From: UBA10939 sp050942745
Lineage (GTDB): Bacteria > Myxococcota > Myxococcia > Myxococcales > UBA5297
Length of the DNA: 12,975 nucleotides
Assembly (NCBI GenBank): GCA_050942745.1
Contig: JBMNNX010000192.1
Span: 1 to 12,975 of the forward strand
Reading direction: 5' to 3'
Below are positions 6,978 to 12,975 of the stretch, one piece after another. Within the stretch, counting starts at the first letter, position 1; each line of letters begins with the position of its first letter. The position numbers were made by a program, and so were the translations under genes. The notes under the pieces were generated by a model, which saw only the letters and a program-made list of their open reading frames with translations, did no database searches and was not told where the DNA came from.

Positions 6978-7823
6978 ATGGAAGACGCTACCTTTCAATC
7001 CAAGATCCGGCGGCTGCTCGACGAGAACGGCAAGTCGCAGGCGATGCTGGCCGAGTACCTGAAGGTCTCGGCGTCCCACCTCTCCCGGGTGCTCAAGGGT
7101 GAGCGGCCCGCTGAGCGCCTCCTGCTCGAAGAGATCGCCGGGTTCTTCGACCTCTCTCTCGAGGAGCTGGTCGCGGGGACCGAACATCAGGACCTCGCGG
7201 TCCCAGGACGCGCGACCGTCGAGCGCGAGACCTACGAGCAGCTTCTGGAGCGCCTGCGCGAGGCGATGTCGGCGGCGGAGAGCTGCGAGGCGAACCTCGC
7301 TGGAGAGCGTGAGCGCGCGTCGCTGCTGGAGGAGCAGCTGGCGGCGGCGCGTGAGGAGGGACGCCTCGCGACCGAGCGCGTTGTCGAGCTCGAGCAGGAT
7401 GCGGAGCGCGGGACCCTCGAGCGACGCGACCAGGCGGCTCGACTCAAGGCGCTCGCGCAGCAGGTCGACGAGCTCACCGCCACGAAGTCCTCGCTGGAGG
7501 CGCGGATCGAGCAGCTCGAGGGGCAGCTGAAGTCCGAGGGCCAGCGCGGCCGCGCGCTGCTCGGCGAGAACGAGCGCCTCCGGACCCAGGTGGCCGTTGG
7601 CGAGCGCAAGGCGGTGTCGCTGCAGTCCGCGCTCCAGCGGGCGAACCTGCAGGTCACGCGCAACTACGACGCATGGGTCCAGGCGGAGAGCCAGCGCCAG
7701 GAGCTGGCCAAGCGCCTGCAGAGCGCCCCAGGGCCGGGCACGATGCTGCTGACCGGGCTCATCGGCCTCGGGGCGGGGGTGCTCGCCTCGTCGCGCGGCG
7801 ACGACGAGGACTTCGACGAGTAG
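6978..7823 (+). CDS. XRE-family repressor with long coiled coil and hydrophobic tail
   Basis: A 281-aa DNA-binding protein. Residues ~5-65 form a Cro/C1-type helix-turn-helix (SQAMLAEYLKVSASHLSRVL as the core, then GERPAERLLLEEIAGFFD). Residues ~82-248 are a nearly unbroken charged heptad region rich in Glu, Arg, Leu and Ala, typical of a long coiled coil. Residues 256-270 (MLLTGLIGLGAGVLA) are a short Gly-spaced hydrophobic segment, followed by the acidic end RGDDEDFDE. There is no S24 peptidase, so RecA-driven self-cleavage is not expected. The ATG at 6978 gives the usual XRE start; in-frame upstream codons run through the operators and are rejected. It reads away from the replication operon and converges with the PD-(D/E)XK gene after 18 bp. 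Likely the element's early repressor, or possibly a membrane-tethered regulator. Confidence 0.87.
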   Translation: MEDATFQSKIRRLLDENGKSQAMLAEYLKVSASHLSRVLKGERPAERLLLEEIAGFFDLSLEELVAGTEHQDLAVPGRATVERETYEQLLERLREAMSAAESCEANLAGERERASLLEEQLAAAREEGRLATERVVELEQDAERGTLERRDQAARLKALAQQVDELTATKSSLEARIEQLEGQLKSEGQRGRALLGENERLRTQVAVGERKAVSLQSALQRANLQVTRNYDAWVQAESQRQELAKRLQSAPGPGTMLLTGLIGLGAGVLASSRGDDEDFDE

Positions 7824-7841
7824 CGCGCCGGTCCTCCTCCA

Positions 7842-9032
7842 TCATTGGGCACGGAAGGACAGATCTGGGTCGAACTCGGATGTGTATACGGTCCCGTCCG
7901 CGAACGTCGCGCGTTCTCGAGCGCCTTCGGCGTCCTCCTCGCCGGGTTCCTCGAACGCGCGGCGGAAGGCATCGATGGACTCGGCGATCAGGTCGAGCTC
8001 GCCCGCTACCACCGCCCGCAAGACTGCCTCGTCAACGAGGTGCAGCGTCGGCGCGTAAAGGGGGTACGGGAAGAAACGGAACCAAAGCGCCGGTGAGCCC
8101 CCCAGCGGCTCGTCGGGCATGAGCAACCGCATGGGGCGGTTGCGGAGCACGACCGTCGGCAGCGGCGCGATGCTCTCCTCGAGAACCGATGCCGCGACTT
8201 CAGGGTGCCAGAGGAGCTCGGCGAGGGCGACACCTCCACCAGCGGCAGCCCAGGCGCCGAAGTGCGCGCGAACGAGCGCGAGCCGGCTGGACGCAGGCAG
8301 TTCACCCGGAGTGGGGTCTTCTGGATCGGCGAAGGCCGCGGCGCTGCAGGGTTGTTCGACGAGCGCGAAAGACACGGCGAGCTGTTGCGAAACCACGCCT
8401 GCCTGTCCGTGCGCGGTGAGCCACCTGTCGCCGGAACTCGTCTGATCCAGGCCCCCGGCCAGGCCGTCGCGCCACTGAACCTCATCGAGGCTTGCCTGGA
8501 TCGTGCCCTTGCTCTCGAAGAGCGCGATCTTCGTCCAAGGTACGGACGAGGTCATGAAGTCCGGCCGTTGGTCGCCGAGACCTGGGCCAGGTACTGCCGG
8601 GCTCAACAAGGAGCAGCCTCGCCCGAAGTCGACCACCGCGGTGTTTTTGAAGTGCTCCACCGCCAAGAGCCACGTGAACGCCTGTCCGAGATCCCCCGCG
8701 AGCGCCGTCCGGGTCGAGTCTCTGAGCTGCCCGATGAGACCCGCCGTAGCCAGCATGTTGCGGCCGGTTCGCGTGCAGGCTTCTTGGAAGCGCGCGGCCG
8801 CTCCTGCTGCTCGCCAGAAGCCCACCGTGGCGTCCGGGCTCAAGGTCGCACCCGACCGAGCGAGCGCCGCCATCATTTTCACAGGTCCGACGTCAAGGCG
8901 GTGCCGATGCTTGATCCCCTTGCGCAGTTTCCCGGCGGCGGTCAGGCCGGGAACGACATGGGTGCGCGGGGTCGTGACGTGAGCCGACTCGAACTCCCAG
9001 ACATCCAGTTCTGCTTTTCCGTGGAGCCACAT
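7842..9032 (-). CDS. Putative PD-(D/E)XK nuclease-like protein, foreign codon use
   Basis: A 396-aa protein with no family I can name. Residues ~113-177 fit a PD-(D/E)XK core: GDLGQAFTWLLA helix, an acidic strand VVDFG, then RPDFM (D158) and IALFESKGT (E173, K175). This is the catalytic pattern of restriction-type and repair nucleases. The remainder has a predicted mixed fold, with an acidic end. Codon use is unlike its neighbours: AAA, TTG, GGA, CGA, AGA, GCA and CCT are frequent, while neighbouring genes end nearly every codon in G or C. That points to recent acquisition. ATG at 9032 is favoured because AGAAGAG sits six bases upstream; ATG at 9038 would leave no spacing. It lies about 70 bp after the preceding unknown gene and may share its transcript. 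Possible defence or restriction cargo; nuclease activity is inferred from motif only. Confidence 0.8.
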   Translation of the reverse strand: MWLHGKAELDVWEFESAHVTTPRTHVVPGLTAAGKLRKGIKHRHRLDVGPVKMMAALARSGATLSPDATVGFWRAAGAAARFQEACTRTGRNMLATAGLIGQLRDSTRTALAGDLGQAFTWLLAVEHFKNTAVVDFGRGCSLLSPAVPGPGLGDQRPDFMTSSVPWTKIALFESKGTIQASLDEVQWRDGLAGGLDQTSSGDRWLTAHGQAGVVSQQLAVSFALVEQPCSAAAFADPEDPTPGELPASSRLALVRAHFGAWAAAGGGVALAELLWHPEVAASVLEESIAPLPTVVLRNRPMRLLMPDEPLGGSPALWFRFFPYPLYAPTLHLVDEAVLRAVVAGELDLIAESIDAFRRAFEEPGEEDAEGARERATFADGTVYTSEFDPDLSFRAQ

Positions 9033-9102
9033 GTTCATCTCTTCTGGTGCTGGGGCTTTCGCGCCGATGGCTCCGTCAAGAACGTTGAGCCTGAATCGGT
9101 GA

Positions 9103-10254
9103 TCATCGCATCCCGCTGTGGTGCCCGACGCCGGGGACGTGCGTCAATGGCCGTAGCAGCGCCCAGCGCAGGCCCTCGGGCGGCCGGAACCAGTAGCGCT
9201 TGGCCTCCGGCGTGTCGCCGCGGAGCAGCTCGGTGGAGCGCCACTCGTAGCGGCTGAGCTTCACGTCGAGTTCGCGGCGCGCGGCCTCGATGAGCTTCTC
9301 GGGGTGGTTTACGCCGTTGAGGGCGCGGACCTCCGCGGCGCGCACGGCCTGCTGGCGCTCCATCAGCTCGGCGTACGCGGCGCCCTGCTGCGGCGTCACG
9401 CTGCCCGCGAGGTACGCGCCGTCCTCGTGGCGGCGGCCGGTCGGGTGCCGGCCGGCGGAGACGGTCGTGGTGAGGTCGAGCAGGAGGTCGAGCTCGGCTG
9501 CCGCGCTCGTGAGCACCCGGCGGTAGGTGGCCTCGTCGATCTCGCGCGCGCCGTCGGGGTCGACGAGTACGCAGAACGCCGGGGCGCCGTAGGTCGCGAC
9601 GGGCTCGCGGGCGATGAGCACCTGGCGGCGCTGCACCTGGCCGGCCACGAGCTCGAGCTCATCCGCGAGGAACACGACCACGACCTCGCCCGCGGCGAAG
9701 TGGGCGTCGACGTCGGGCGAGGTGAAGCGCGTGCGGGCGTGGGCGAGGACCAGCGTGGGCTGGCGCTGGGCCTTGCGGGCGAGGAGGAACGCGGTCGGTG
9801 CGGCGCCGTTGAGGTTGGTGCACAGGAGCACGTCGCGCTCCTGCCCGAGCCACGCCGCGCGGCCGAGGCGGTGGGCGCAGGGGAAGACCTCGTCGCGCAG
9901 GTTGGCCGGCCCGCGCACGCGGAAGAGTTCGGCGACGCGGGCGACGAGCCGCTGCCGCGACGTGGTCCAGGTCGCGACGTCCTCGGCGGTGAGCCGGACC
10001 GCGTCGCAGCAGTGCTCGGGGCTCGGCGCGACGGCGACGAAGGGGAACGCGGGGTCGCCCACGTTCTCGATCACGTCGCGGGGGCACGCGCTCCCGAGGC
10101 GCGGGCACGGGTAGTGGGCGGCGCGTGGGCCGGGCACGAGCAGGCCCGCCGCGATCAGATCGTCGGTGACCTGCGCGCCGAAGCGGGCGTCGAGCTCGCG
10201 GCGGGTGCCGGCGGGGAGCTGCCCGCCCTGGAGCGCGCGGAGGAAGGCGTCCAT
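9103..10254 (-). CDS. Unknown protein with N-terminal Cys cluster, third gene of LexA cassette
   Basis: A 383-aa protein whose function I do not recognise. Residues ~1-45 look like a small helical, possibly winged-helix domain (RRELDARFGAQVTDDLIAAG). Residues 48-59 (YPCPRLGSACPR) and 82-83 (CC) give four cysteines, a possible metal site. Residues ~139-205 contain alternating hydrophobic strands (DVLLCTNLNGAAPTAFLLA, then TLVLAHARTRF, then VVVVFLADELEL), suggesting an alpha/beta domain without a Walker or nuclease motif. The C-terminus is basic (RRELDVKLSRYEWRSTELLR) and could touch nucleic acid. ATG at 10254 is preferred over the GTG two codons upstream because GAGG precedes it by five bases. 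Only 7 bp separate it from the upstream gene, so they form one transcription unit headed by lexA. Confidence 0.85.
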   Translation of the reverse strand: MDAFLRALQGGQLPAGTRRELDARFGAQVTDDLIAAGLLVPGPRAAHYPCPRLGSACPRDVIENVGDPAFPFVAVAPSPEHCCDAVRLTAEDVATWTTSRQRLVARVAELFRVRGPANLRDEVFPCAHRLGRAAWLGQERDVLLCTNLNGAAPTAFLLARKAQRQPTLVLAHARTRFTSPDVDAHFAAGEVVVVFLADELELVAGQVQRRQVLIAREPVATYGAPAFCVLVDPDGAREIDEATYRRVLTSAAAELDLLLDLTTTVSAGRHPTGRRHEDGAYLAGSVTPQQGAAYAELMERQQAVRAAEVRALNGVNHPEKLIEAARRELDVKLSRYEWRSTELLRGDTPEAKRYWFRPPEGLRWALLRPLTHVPGVGHHSGMR

Positions 10255-10261
10255 CGGCACC

Positions 10262-11452
10262 TCACCCCAGCGCCCGCTGGTAGCTCACGCGGGTCTGCGG
10301 GTGGCGGAGGAACCCGCGCGCGAAGAGGAACTCGCGCACGACCGCGTCGTAGGTGCGGCGGTCGTAGGTGAGCTTGTTGGGCGGCGCGATCTCGACGACC
10401 TTCGGCCGCCCCTCGTGGATCGGGAAGAGCGCGAGCTTGGCCTTGCGGACGGTGCGGTCGCGCTTGAGCAGATCGGGCACGTCCTCGAGGTACACGTCGC
10501 CGAGGTCGTTGGCCGACCAGGTCAGGCGGTCGCGGGGCGAGTCGATCGCCTCGAGCACGACCTCGCGCAGGGCAACGGCGCGCAGCGCTGGCAGCCCCTC
10601 GACCGAGAGCGCCGCGCGCGGGTCGTCGAGCAGCACGCCGCAGTCGAGCACCGCGTGCGGCTCGAAGTGGTCGTCGCGGCCGAAGAAGACCTTGCCGATG
10701 GCCGCCCGGTAGAAGTCGTGCTCGGCGGCGTACTGCGCGTTGATCGAGAGCCGGCCGGTGGCCTTGTCGAAGACGACCGTGTCCTGCTTGTCGGGCACGA
10801 GGCTCAGCCGGTCGCGGCTCGACGCGGAGGTTATCACCGAGAGGTTCCGCGGCGGCTGGCCGTGGATGATGACGAACGAGACCTCGTCGCTCGACTCGCT
10901 GACGCGCACGTCGACGTAGTCGCTGCGGTTGCGGCTCGCGAACCAGCGGCGCAGCTGCTCCATCAGCAGGACCCGCTTCGCCTGGGTCTCGGCGCCCTCG
11001 AGCGGCCGGTGGGCGTCGGGGTGGAAGTCGACGAAGCGCCGCGCCTCCTGCGACTGCACACGGGCGTGCGTGGCCATGAAGACGTCGGCGTGCTCGAGGT
11101 AGAGCCGGAAGGCGAGGTCCTCGGGGCTCACGTCGCCGCTCTCGCCGAAGAGGTTGAGCTGCCGCTCGCCGGCAAGGTTCAGCGCGGCCTCGTGGCCCTG
11201 CTCGCTCGCGAGGTCGGCGACGTCGAGGAAGGCCTGCTGGAGCGCGCCGGGCATCGCCCGGTCGACGACGCAGAGCACCCGGTGCAGCTCGCCGACCCAG
11301 GCGTGGTCATGCTCGACGCCGTCGAGGCTCACGCCGCGGCCGGCGAGGTAGCCCTCGTAGGGGCGCAGGAACCTGACGAGCAGCTCGGGCGAGACGCGCT
11401 CGAGCAGCGAGAGGCGGACCAGGTTCTTGATGAGGGGCGCGGACGACTGCAT
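10262..11452 (-). CDS. Unknown conserved-looking protein, second gene of LexA cassette
   Basis: A 396-aa soluble protein with no named domain. The first 90 residues are helical (LIKNLVRLSLLERVSPELLV). The middle holds an unusual, probably conserved block: LRRWFASRNRSDYVDVRVSE (167-186), FVIIHGQPPRN (193-203), SLVPDKQDTVVFD (217-229), then RLSINAQYAAEHDFYRAAIG (234-253) and KVFFG. Strand-rich sections with RN/RS and HGQPPRN loops suggest ligand or nucleic acid contact, but I see no catalytic signature. The end is basic and Arg/Tyr-rich. The ATG has GAGGGG six bases upstream and follows the lexA stop by 10 bp; the next gene follows after 7 bp. It is therefore expressed with lexA and probably works with the 383-aa partner. 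Confidence 0.87.
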   Translation of the reverse strand: MQSSAPLIKNLVRLSLLERVSPELLVRFLRPYEGYLAGRGVSLDGVEHDHAWVGELHRVLCVVDRAMPGALQQAFLDVADLASEQGHEAALNLAGERQLNLFGESGDVSPEDLAFRLYLEHADVFMATHARVQSQEARRFVDFHPDAHRPLEGAETQAKRVLLMEQLRRWFASRNRSDYVDVRVSESSDEVSFVIIHGQPPRNLSVITSASSRDRLSLVPDKQDTVVFDKATGRLSINAQYAAEHDFYRAAIGKVFFGRDDHFEPHAVLDCGVLLDDPRAALSVEGLPALRAVALREVVLEAIDSPRDRLTWSANDLGDVYLEDVPDLLKRDRTVRKAKLALFPIHEGRPKVVEIAPPNKLTYDRRTYDAVVREFLFARGFLRHPQTRVSYQRALG

Positions 11453-11462
11453 CGGGACCCCC

Positions 11463-12071
11463 TCACGGGTAGTCCCGCCGCAGCCCGATCACCTTCCCCT
11501 GCACCTGGACGCGCTCGATCGGGAGCGTCACGGGTGCATGCGCCGGGTTCTCGGGCTGCAGCGTCACGGTTCGACCATGGTGACGCCACCGCTTGATGGT
11601 CGCCCCCTCCTCGTCGACGAGCGCCAGCACGATCTCGCCGTCCTCGGCGGTGTGCTGCTGGCGGATGATGGCGAGATCGCCATCGAGGATCCCCGCGCCG
11701 GTCATACTGTCGCCGCGGACGCGCAGGGCGAAGACCGCCTGCCCCTCGCGCACGCCGGCGACCGTCACCCAGCCCTCGATGTTCTCCTGGGCGAGCAGCG
11801 GGGCGCCGGCCGCCACGTCGCCGACGATCGGGATCCGCCGCTCGGCCTCGCCGGACACCACGGTCGTCGGGCGCCACGAGCGGCCCTGGCCCTCGATGTG
11901 GACCAGCGCGCCCTTGCGCTTGAGCGCCATCAGGTGCTCGTGGGTCGTCGACTTCTGCAGCCCGAGCCGCGACGCGATCTCGGCGACCGAGGGCGCCACG
12001 CCCTGCACGCGCCAGTGCCGCTCGATGATGTCGAGGACGGCGCTCTGTTTGTCGGTCAGCTCATCGGTCAC
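11463..12071 (-). CDS. lexA: LexA-type autocleavable repressor (S24 peptidase)
   Basis: A 202-aa SOS-type repressor that blocks transcription until RecA filaments trigger self-cleavage. Residues 1-66 form the LexA winged helix (ELTDKQSAVLDIIERHW, APSVAEIASRLGLQKSTTHEHLMAL, KRKGALV). The linker leads to the S24 domain, with the cleavage site VAAGAP (A88-G89), catalytic Ser122 in VRGDSMTG, and Lys160 in GATIKRW. All key residues are intact. Length matches standard LexA. GTG at 12071 is chosen because GGCGGAGG lies five bases upstream and it gives the usual MTDELT start; a start 13 codons upstream would cover the promoter. It heads a leftward operon with two unknown genes and is preceded by a GTTC/GAAC array. 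Whether it is the host LexA or an element-specific paralogue cannot be told here. Confidence 0.93.
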   Translation of the reverse strand: MTDELTDKQSAVLDIIERHWRVQGVAPSVAEIASRLGLQKSTTHEHLMALKRKGALVHIEGQGRSWRPTTVVSGEAERRIPIVGDVAAGAPLLAQENIEGWVTVAGVREGQAVFALRVRGDSMTGAGILDGDLAIIRQQHTAEDGEIVLALVDEEGATIKRWRHHGRTVTLQPENPAHAPVTLPIERVQVQGKVIGLRRDYP

Positions 12072-12094
12072 GGGTGCCTCCGCCGAAGTCGATC

Positions 12095-12123
12095 GATCTA
12101 TCGGAACCACGACACCCGGTCAA
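12095..12123 (-). promoter_or_regulatory. Candidate lexA promoter with operator half-site in spacer
   Basis: Read leftward, TTGACC (12118-12123) and TAGATC (12095-12100) are separated by exactly 17 bp. The -35 matches the consensus at five of six positions and the -10 only moderately. The start would fall about 17-20 bases before the GTG. A GGAAC site (12103-12107) lies inside the spacer, where a bound LexA would block polymerase, so negative autoregulation is likely. Confidence 0.5.
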
Positions 12124-12483
12124 GCGTGCGGGTGCTCGGGCGTTCAGTTGCCGATCCGGAGGCGGAGGCGTTCCACCGGAACGCCCGGGAACGCCCCGTG
12201 GAACGCGTCCAGATGACCGGAAAGCCAAGCGGCGACGGGCACTTGGCGATCGGTGGAACGCGGGAACGCCTCTCTACGCGGAGGGCACACCGTGGGCGCG
12301 CACCGGAGCGCGCGTCACGGCGCCGCCTCGTCCGGAGCAGCGTGTCTCGTGTGTACCTCTAGAAATTCTGACGTTCCCAGCGTTACACGGCTCGTAAACG
12401 CCTGATTCGACTCCACTTCGGTGGAACATTCGGGGCGTTCCCGAGGCGTTCCACCGCGTTCCACCGCGGCCGTCGGCGCGTTC
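12104..12483. promoter_or_regulatory. GTTC/GAAC operator array (consensus GCGTTCCAC)
   Basis: Fourteen half-sites lie in 380 bp. GAAC begins at 12104, 12179, 12189, 12201, 12256, 12264 and 12424; GTTC begins at 12142, 12170, 12373, 12437, 12448, 12458 and 12480. About two would be expected by chance at 70% GC. Many extend to GCGTTCCAC or its complement. The pair at 12437 and 12448 is an exact GTTC-N7-GTTC, the form of the alphaproteobacterial LexA box. The flanking lexA gene makes LexA the likely ligand. Confidence 0.62.
12167..12185. repeat. 8-bp inverted repeat GGCGTTCC-ACC-GGAACGCC
   Basis: Perfect dyad with 8-bp arms and a 3-bp spacer, the most symmetrical site of the GTTC/GAAC array and therefore a good candidate for the strongest dimer site. 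It lies about 45 bp upstream of the candidate lexA -35. Confidence 0.7.
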
Positions 12484-12572
12484 CCCCGGCGCCCTCGGCG
12501 CCCAGCGCGTCGTCCCGCGGCCCCCACCTGGGCGGCTCTATCCGGTCGAGGACCTTCGACCCGGAGCCGCCG

Positions 12573-12767
12573 ATGCGATCGAACCCAGCCCCGCTCTCCC
12601 CCGCCGACCGGCGGGCGCTCGCCGCCGACCTGCTCGCCCGCCGGCTCCTCGAGCTCGCGTCGCGGGGGATCCTGCTCGAGGTCGTCGAGGCCGAGCCCGC
12701 CCTCGCCGGCGTGACCACCCCGGCGCCCGCGCCCCAGCCCGCGGAGGCGACCGATGGGTCTCGCTGA
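12573..12767 (+). CDS. Small hypothetical protein
   Basis: A 64-aa protein, first of the rightward genes. Residues 8-43 form a likely amphipathic helix pair (LSPADRRALAADLLARRLLE, then a GILLEVVEAEP stretch), and the rest is Pro/Ala-rich and probably disordered. No cysteine, membrane segment or known motif. The ATG has GGAG six bases upstream, and its last 14 bases overlap the next gene, so the pair is probably coupled. GC-rich third positions agree with coding. Function unknown. Confidence 0.68.
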   Translation: MRSNPAPLSPADRRALAADLLARRLLELASRGILLEVVEAEPALAGVTTPAPAPQPAEATDGSR

Positions 12768-12975
12768 TCGCTTCGCCCGTCCTGGCGAGCCGGCGCCAGC
12801 CGCCACCTCGCCGTCCGAGATCACCTGCCCGCGCTACGACCCGGTCCCGGGCACCAAGCGCTGCAAGCACTACCTCAAGGGCGGCGCGTGCGCGCTGCCC
12901 GACGAGTTCATGTGCGTCGAGTGGCTCAAGGCGAACGGCCACCACGTGCCGCCTCCGCTGCCGCCGCTCGATCCG
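12754..12975 (+). CDS. Cysteine-containing hypothetical protein (partial, runs off right edge)
   Basis: The visible 74 residues start at an ATG with GGAGG six bases upstream, inside the end of the preceding gene but in another frame. After a Pro/Ala-rich leader (~residues 8-20) comes a compact motif: CPRYD (Cys25), RCKHYLKGGACALPDEFMC (36-54; Cys37, His39, Cys46, Cys54), then VEWLKANGHH. The C-x11-C-x-H-x6-C-x7-C spacing suggests a small metal- or cluster-binding fold, and the tail is proline-rich. I do not know its function. The true C-terminus is outside the window. Confidence 0.72.
   Translation, partial: MGLADRFARPGEPAPAATSPSEITCPRYDPVPGTKRCKHYLKGGACALPDEFMCVEWLKANGHHVPPPLPPLDP

Larger units (their letters stand above)
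12072..12572. promoter_or_regulatory. Gene-free control region between lexA cassette and rightward genes
   Basis: About 500 bp with no credible gene. It contains the lexA promoter, a left group of GTTC/GAAC sites (12104-12270), a low-GC patch (12350-12400) and a right group of sites (12424-12483). I see no convincing sigma-70 promoter for the rightward genes, though the low-GC patch and the right-hand operator group mark the likely place. Confidence 0.6.

Noticed and set aside
5038..7062. A 674-codon open frame on the + strand
   Set aside because: It runs antisense through four minus-strand genes and the control region, is Arg/Gly-rich and has no motif.
9039..9102. A separate promoter for the nuclease-like gene
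   Set aside because: A TTGACG is present on the minus strand, but no acceptable -10 lies 15-19 bp after it, so I do not call a promoter.
8205..9257. A 350-codon open frame on the + strand opposite the nuclease-like gene
   Set aside because: No motif and no ribosome site; the minus frame carries the PD-(D/E)XK pattern and a ribosome site.
9304..11596. Two long + strand frames (355 and 476 codons)
   Set aside because: They are antisense shadows of the two unknown cassette genes, which have ribosome sites, tight operon spacing and more protein-like composition.
12111..12484. CRISPR array as an explanation of the repeated GCGTTCC units
   Set aside because: The units are 7-9 bp, in both orientations, with 8-12 bp spacing in places. 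This fits operators, not 25-40 bp CRISPR repeats with uniform spacers.
12315..12824. A 169-codon minus frame across the right control region
   Set aside because: Gly/Arg-rich shadow, antisense to two small genes with good ribosome sites, and it covers the GTTCC repeats.

Overview
This window is about 70% GC (estimated by eye). Almost all real genes have G or C in the third codon position and strong GGAGG-type ribosome binding sites. There is no rRNA, tRNA, CRISPR array or recognisable insertion sequence. The gene set is a primase-helicase, an SF2 helicase, an SSB-like protein, a Com-like zinc ribbon, an XRE repressor and a LexA-type repressor. It fits the replication and control region of a prophage or similar integrated element in a high-GC bacterium. 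Myxococcota (the old Deltaproteobacteria) is my guess from gene flavour, and the sequence cannot prove it.

The layout has four blocks. (1) 6645 down to the left edge is a leftward replication operon. It holds a Com-like zinc ribbon, a possible sigma-like protein, an 84-aa protein, an SSB-like protein with an acidic tail, a UvsW/XPB-like SF2 helicase, and a long primase fused to a P-loop ATPase that runs off the window. Stop/start overlaps (ATGA, TTGA) and gaps of 14 to 144 bp tie the genes together. (2) 6646-6977 is a gene-free control region with a tandem 10-bp palindrome, GTTGC half-sites and a 14-bp inverted repeat. It is followed by a rightward XRE repressor (6978-7823) with a long coiled coil and a short hydrophobic C-terminal segment. 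(3) 12071 down to 7842 is a second leftward group: a LexA-type autocleavable repressor, two tightly linked genes of unknown function, and then a gene with a PD-(D/E)XK nuclease signature and clearly different codon use (probable recent cargo). (4) 12072-12572 is a gene-free region with fourteen GTTC/GAAC half-sites. It is followed by two small rightward genes, the second cut by the right edge.

The most interesting part is the LexA-headed cassette. The GTTC/GAAC array lies immediately upstream of it, and one half-site falls in the spacer of its probable promoter. This suggests an autoregulated, DNA-damage-responsive operon whose output is two uncharacterised proteins, with a possible nuclease downstream. 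The window thus has two separate repressor/operator systems: XRE with GTTGC sites facing the replication operon, and LexA with GTTCC sites facing the unknown cassette and the small rightward genes. All functional links between genes are inference from position and motifs.
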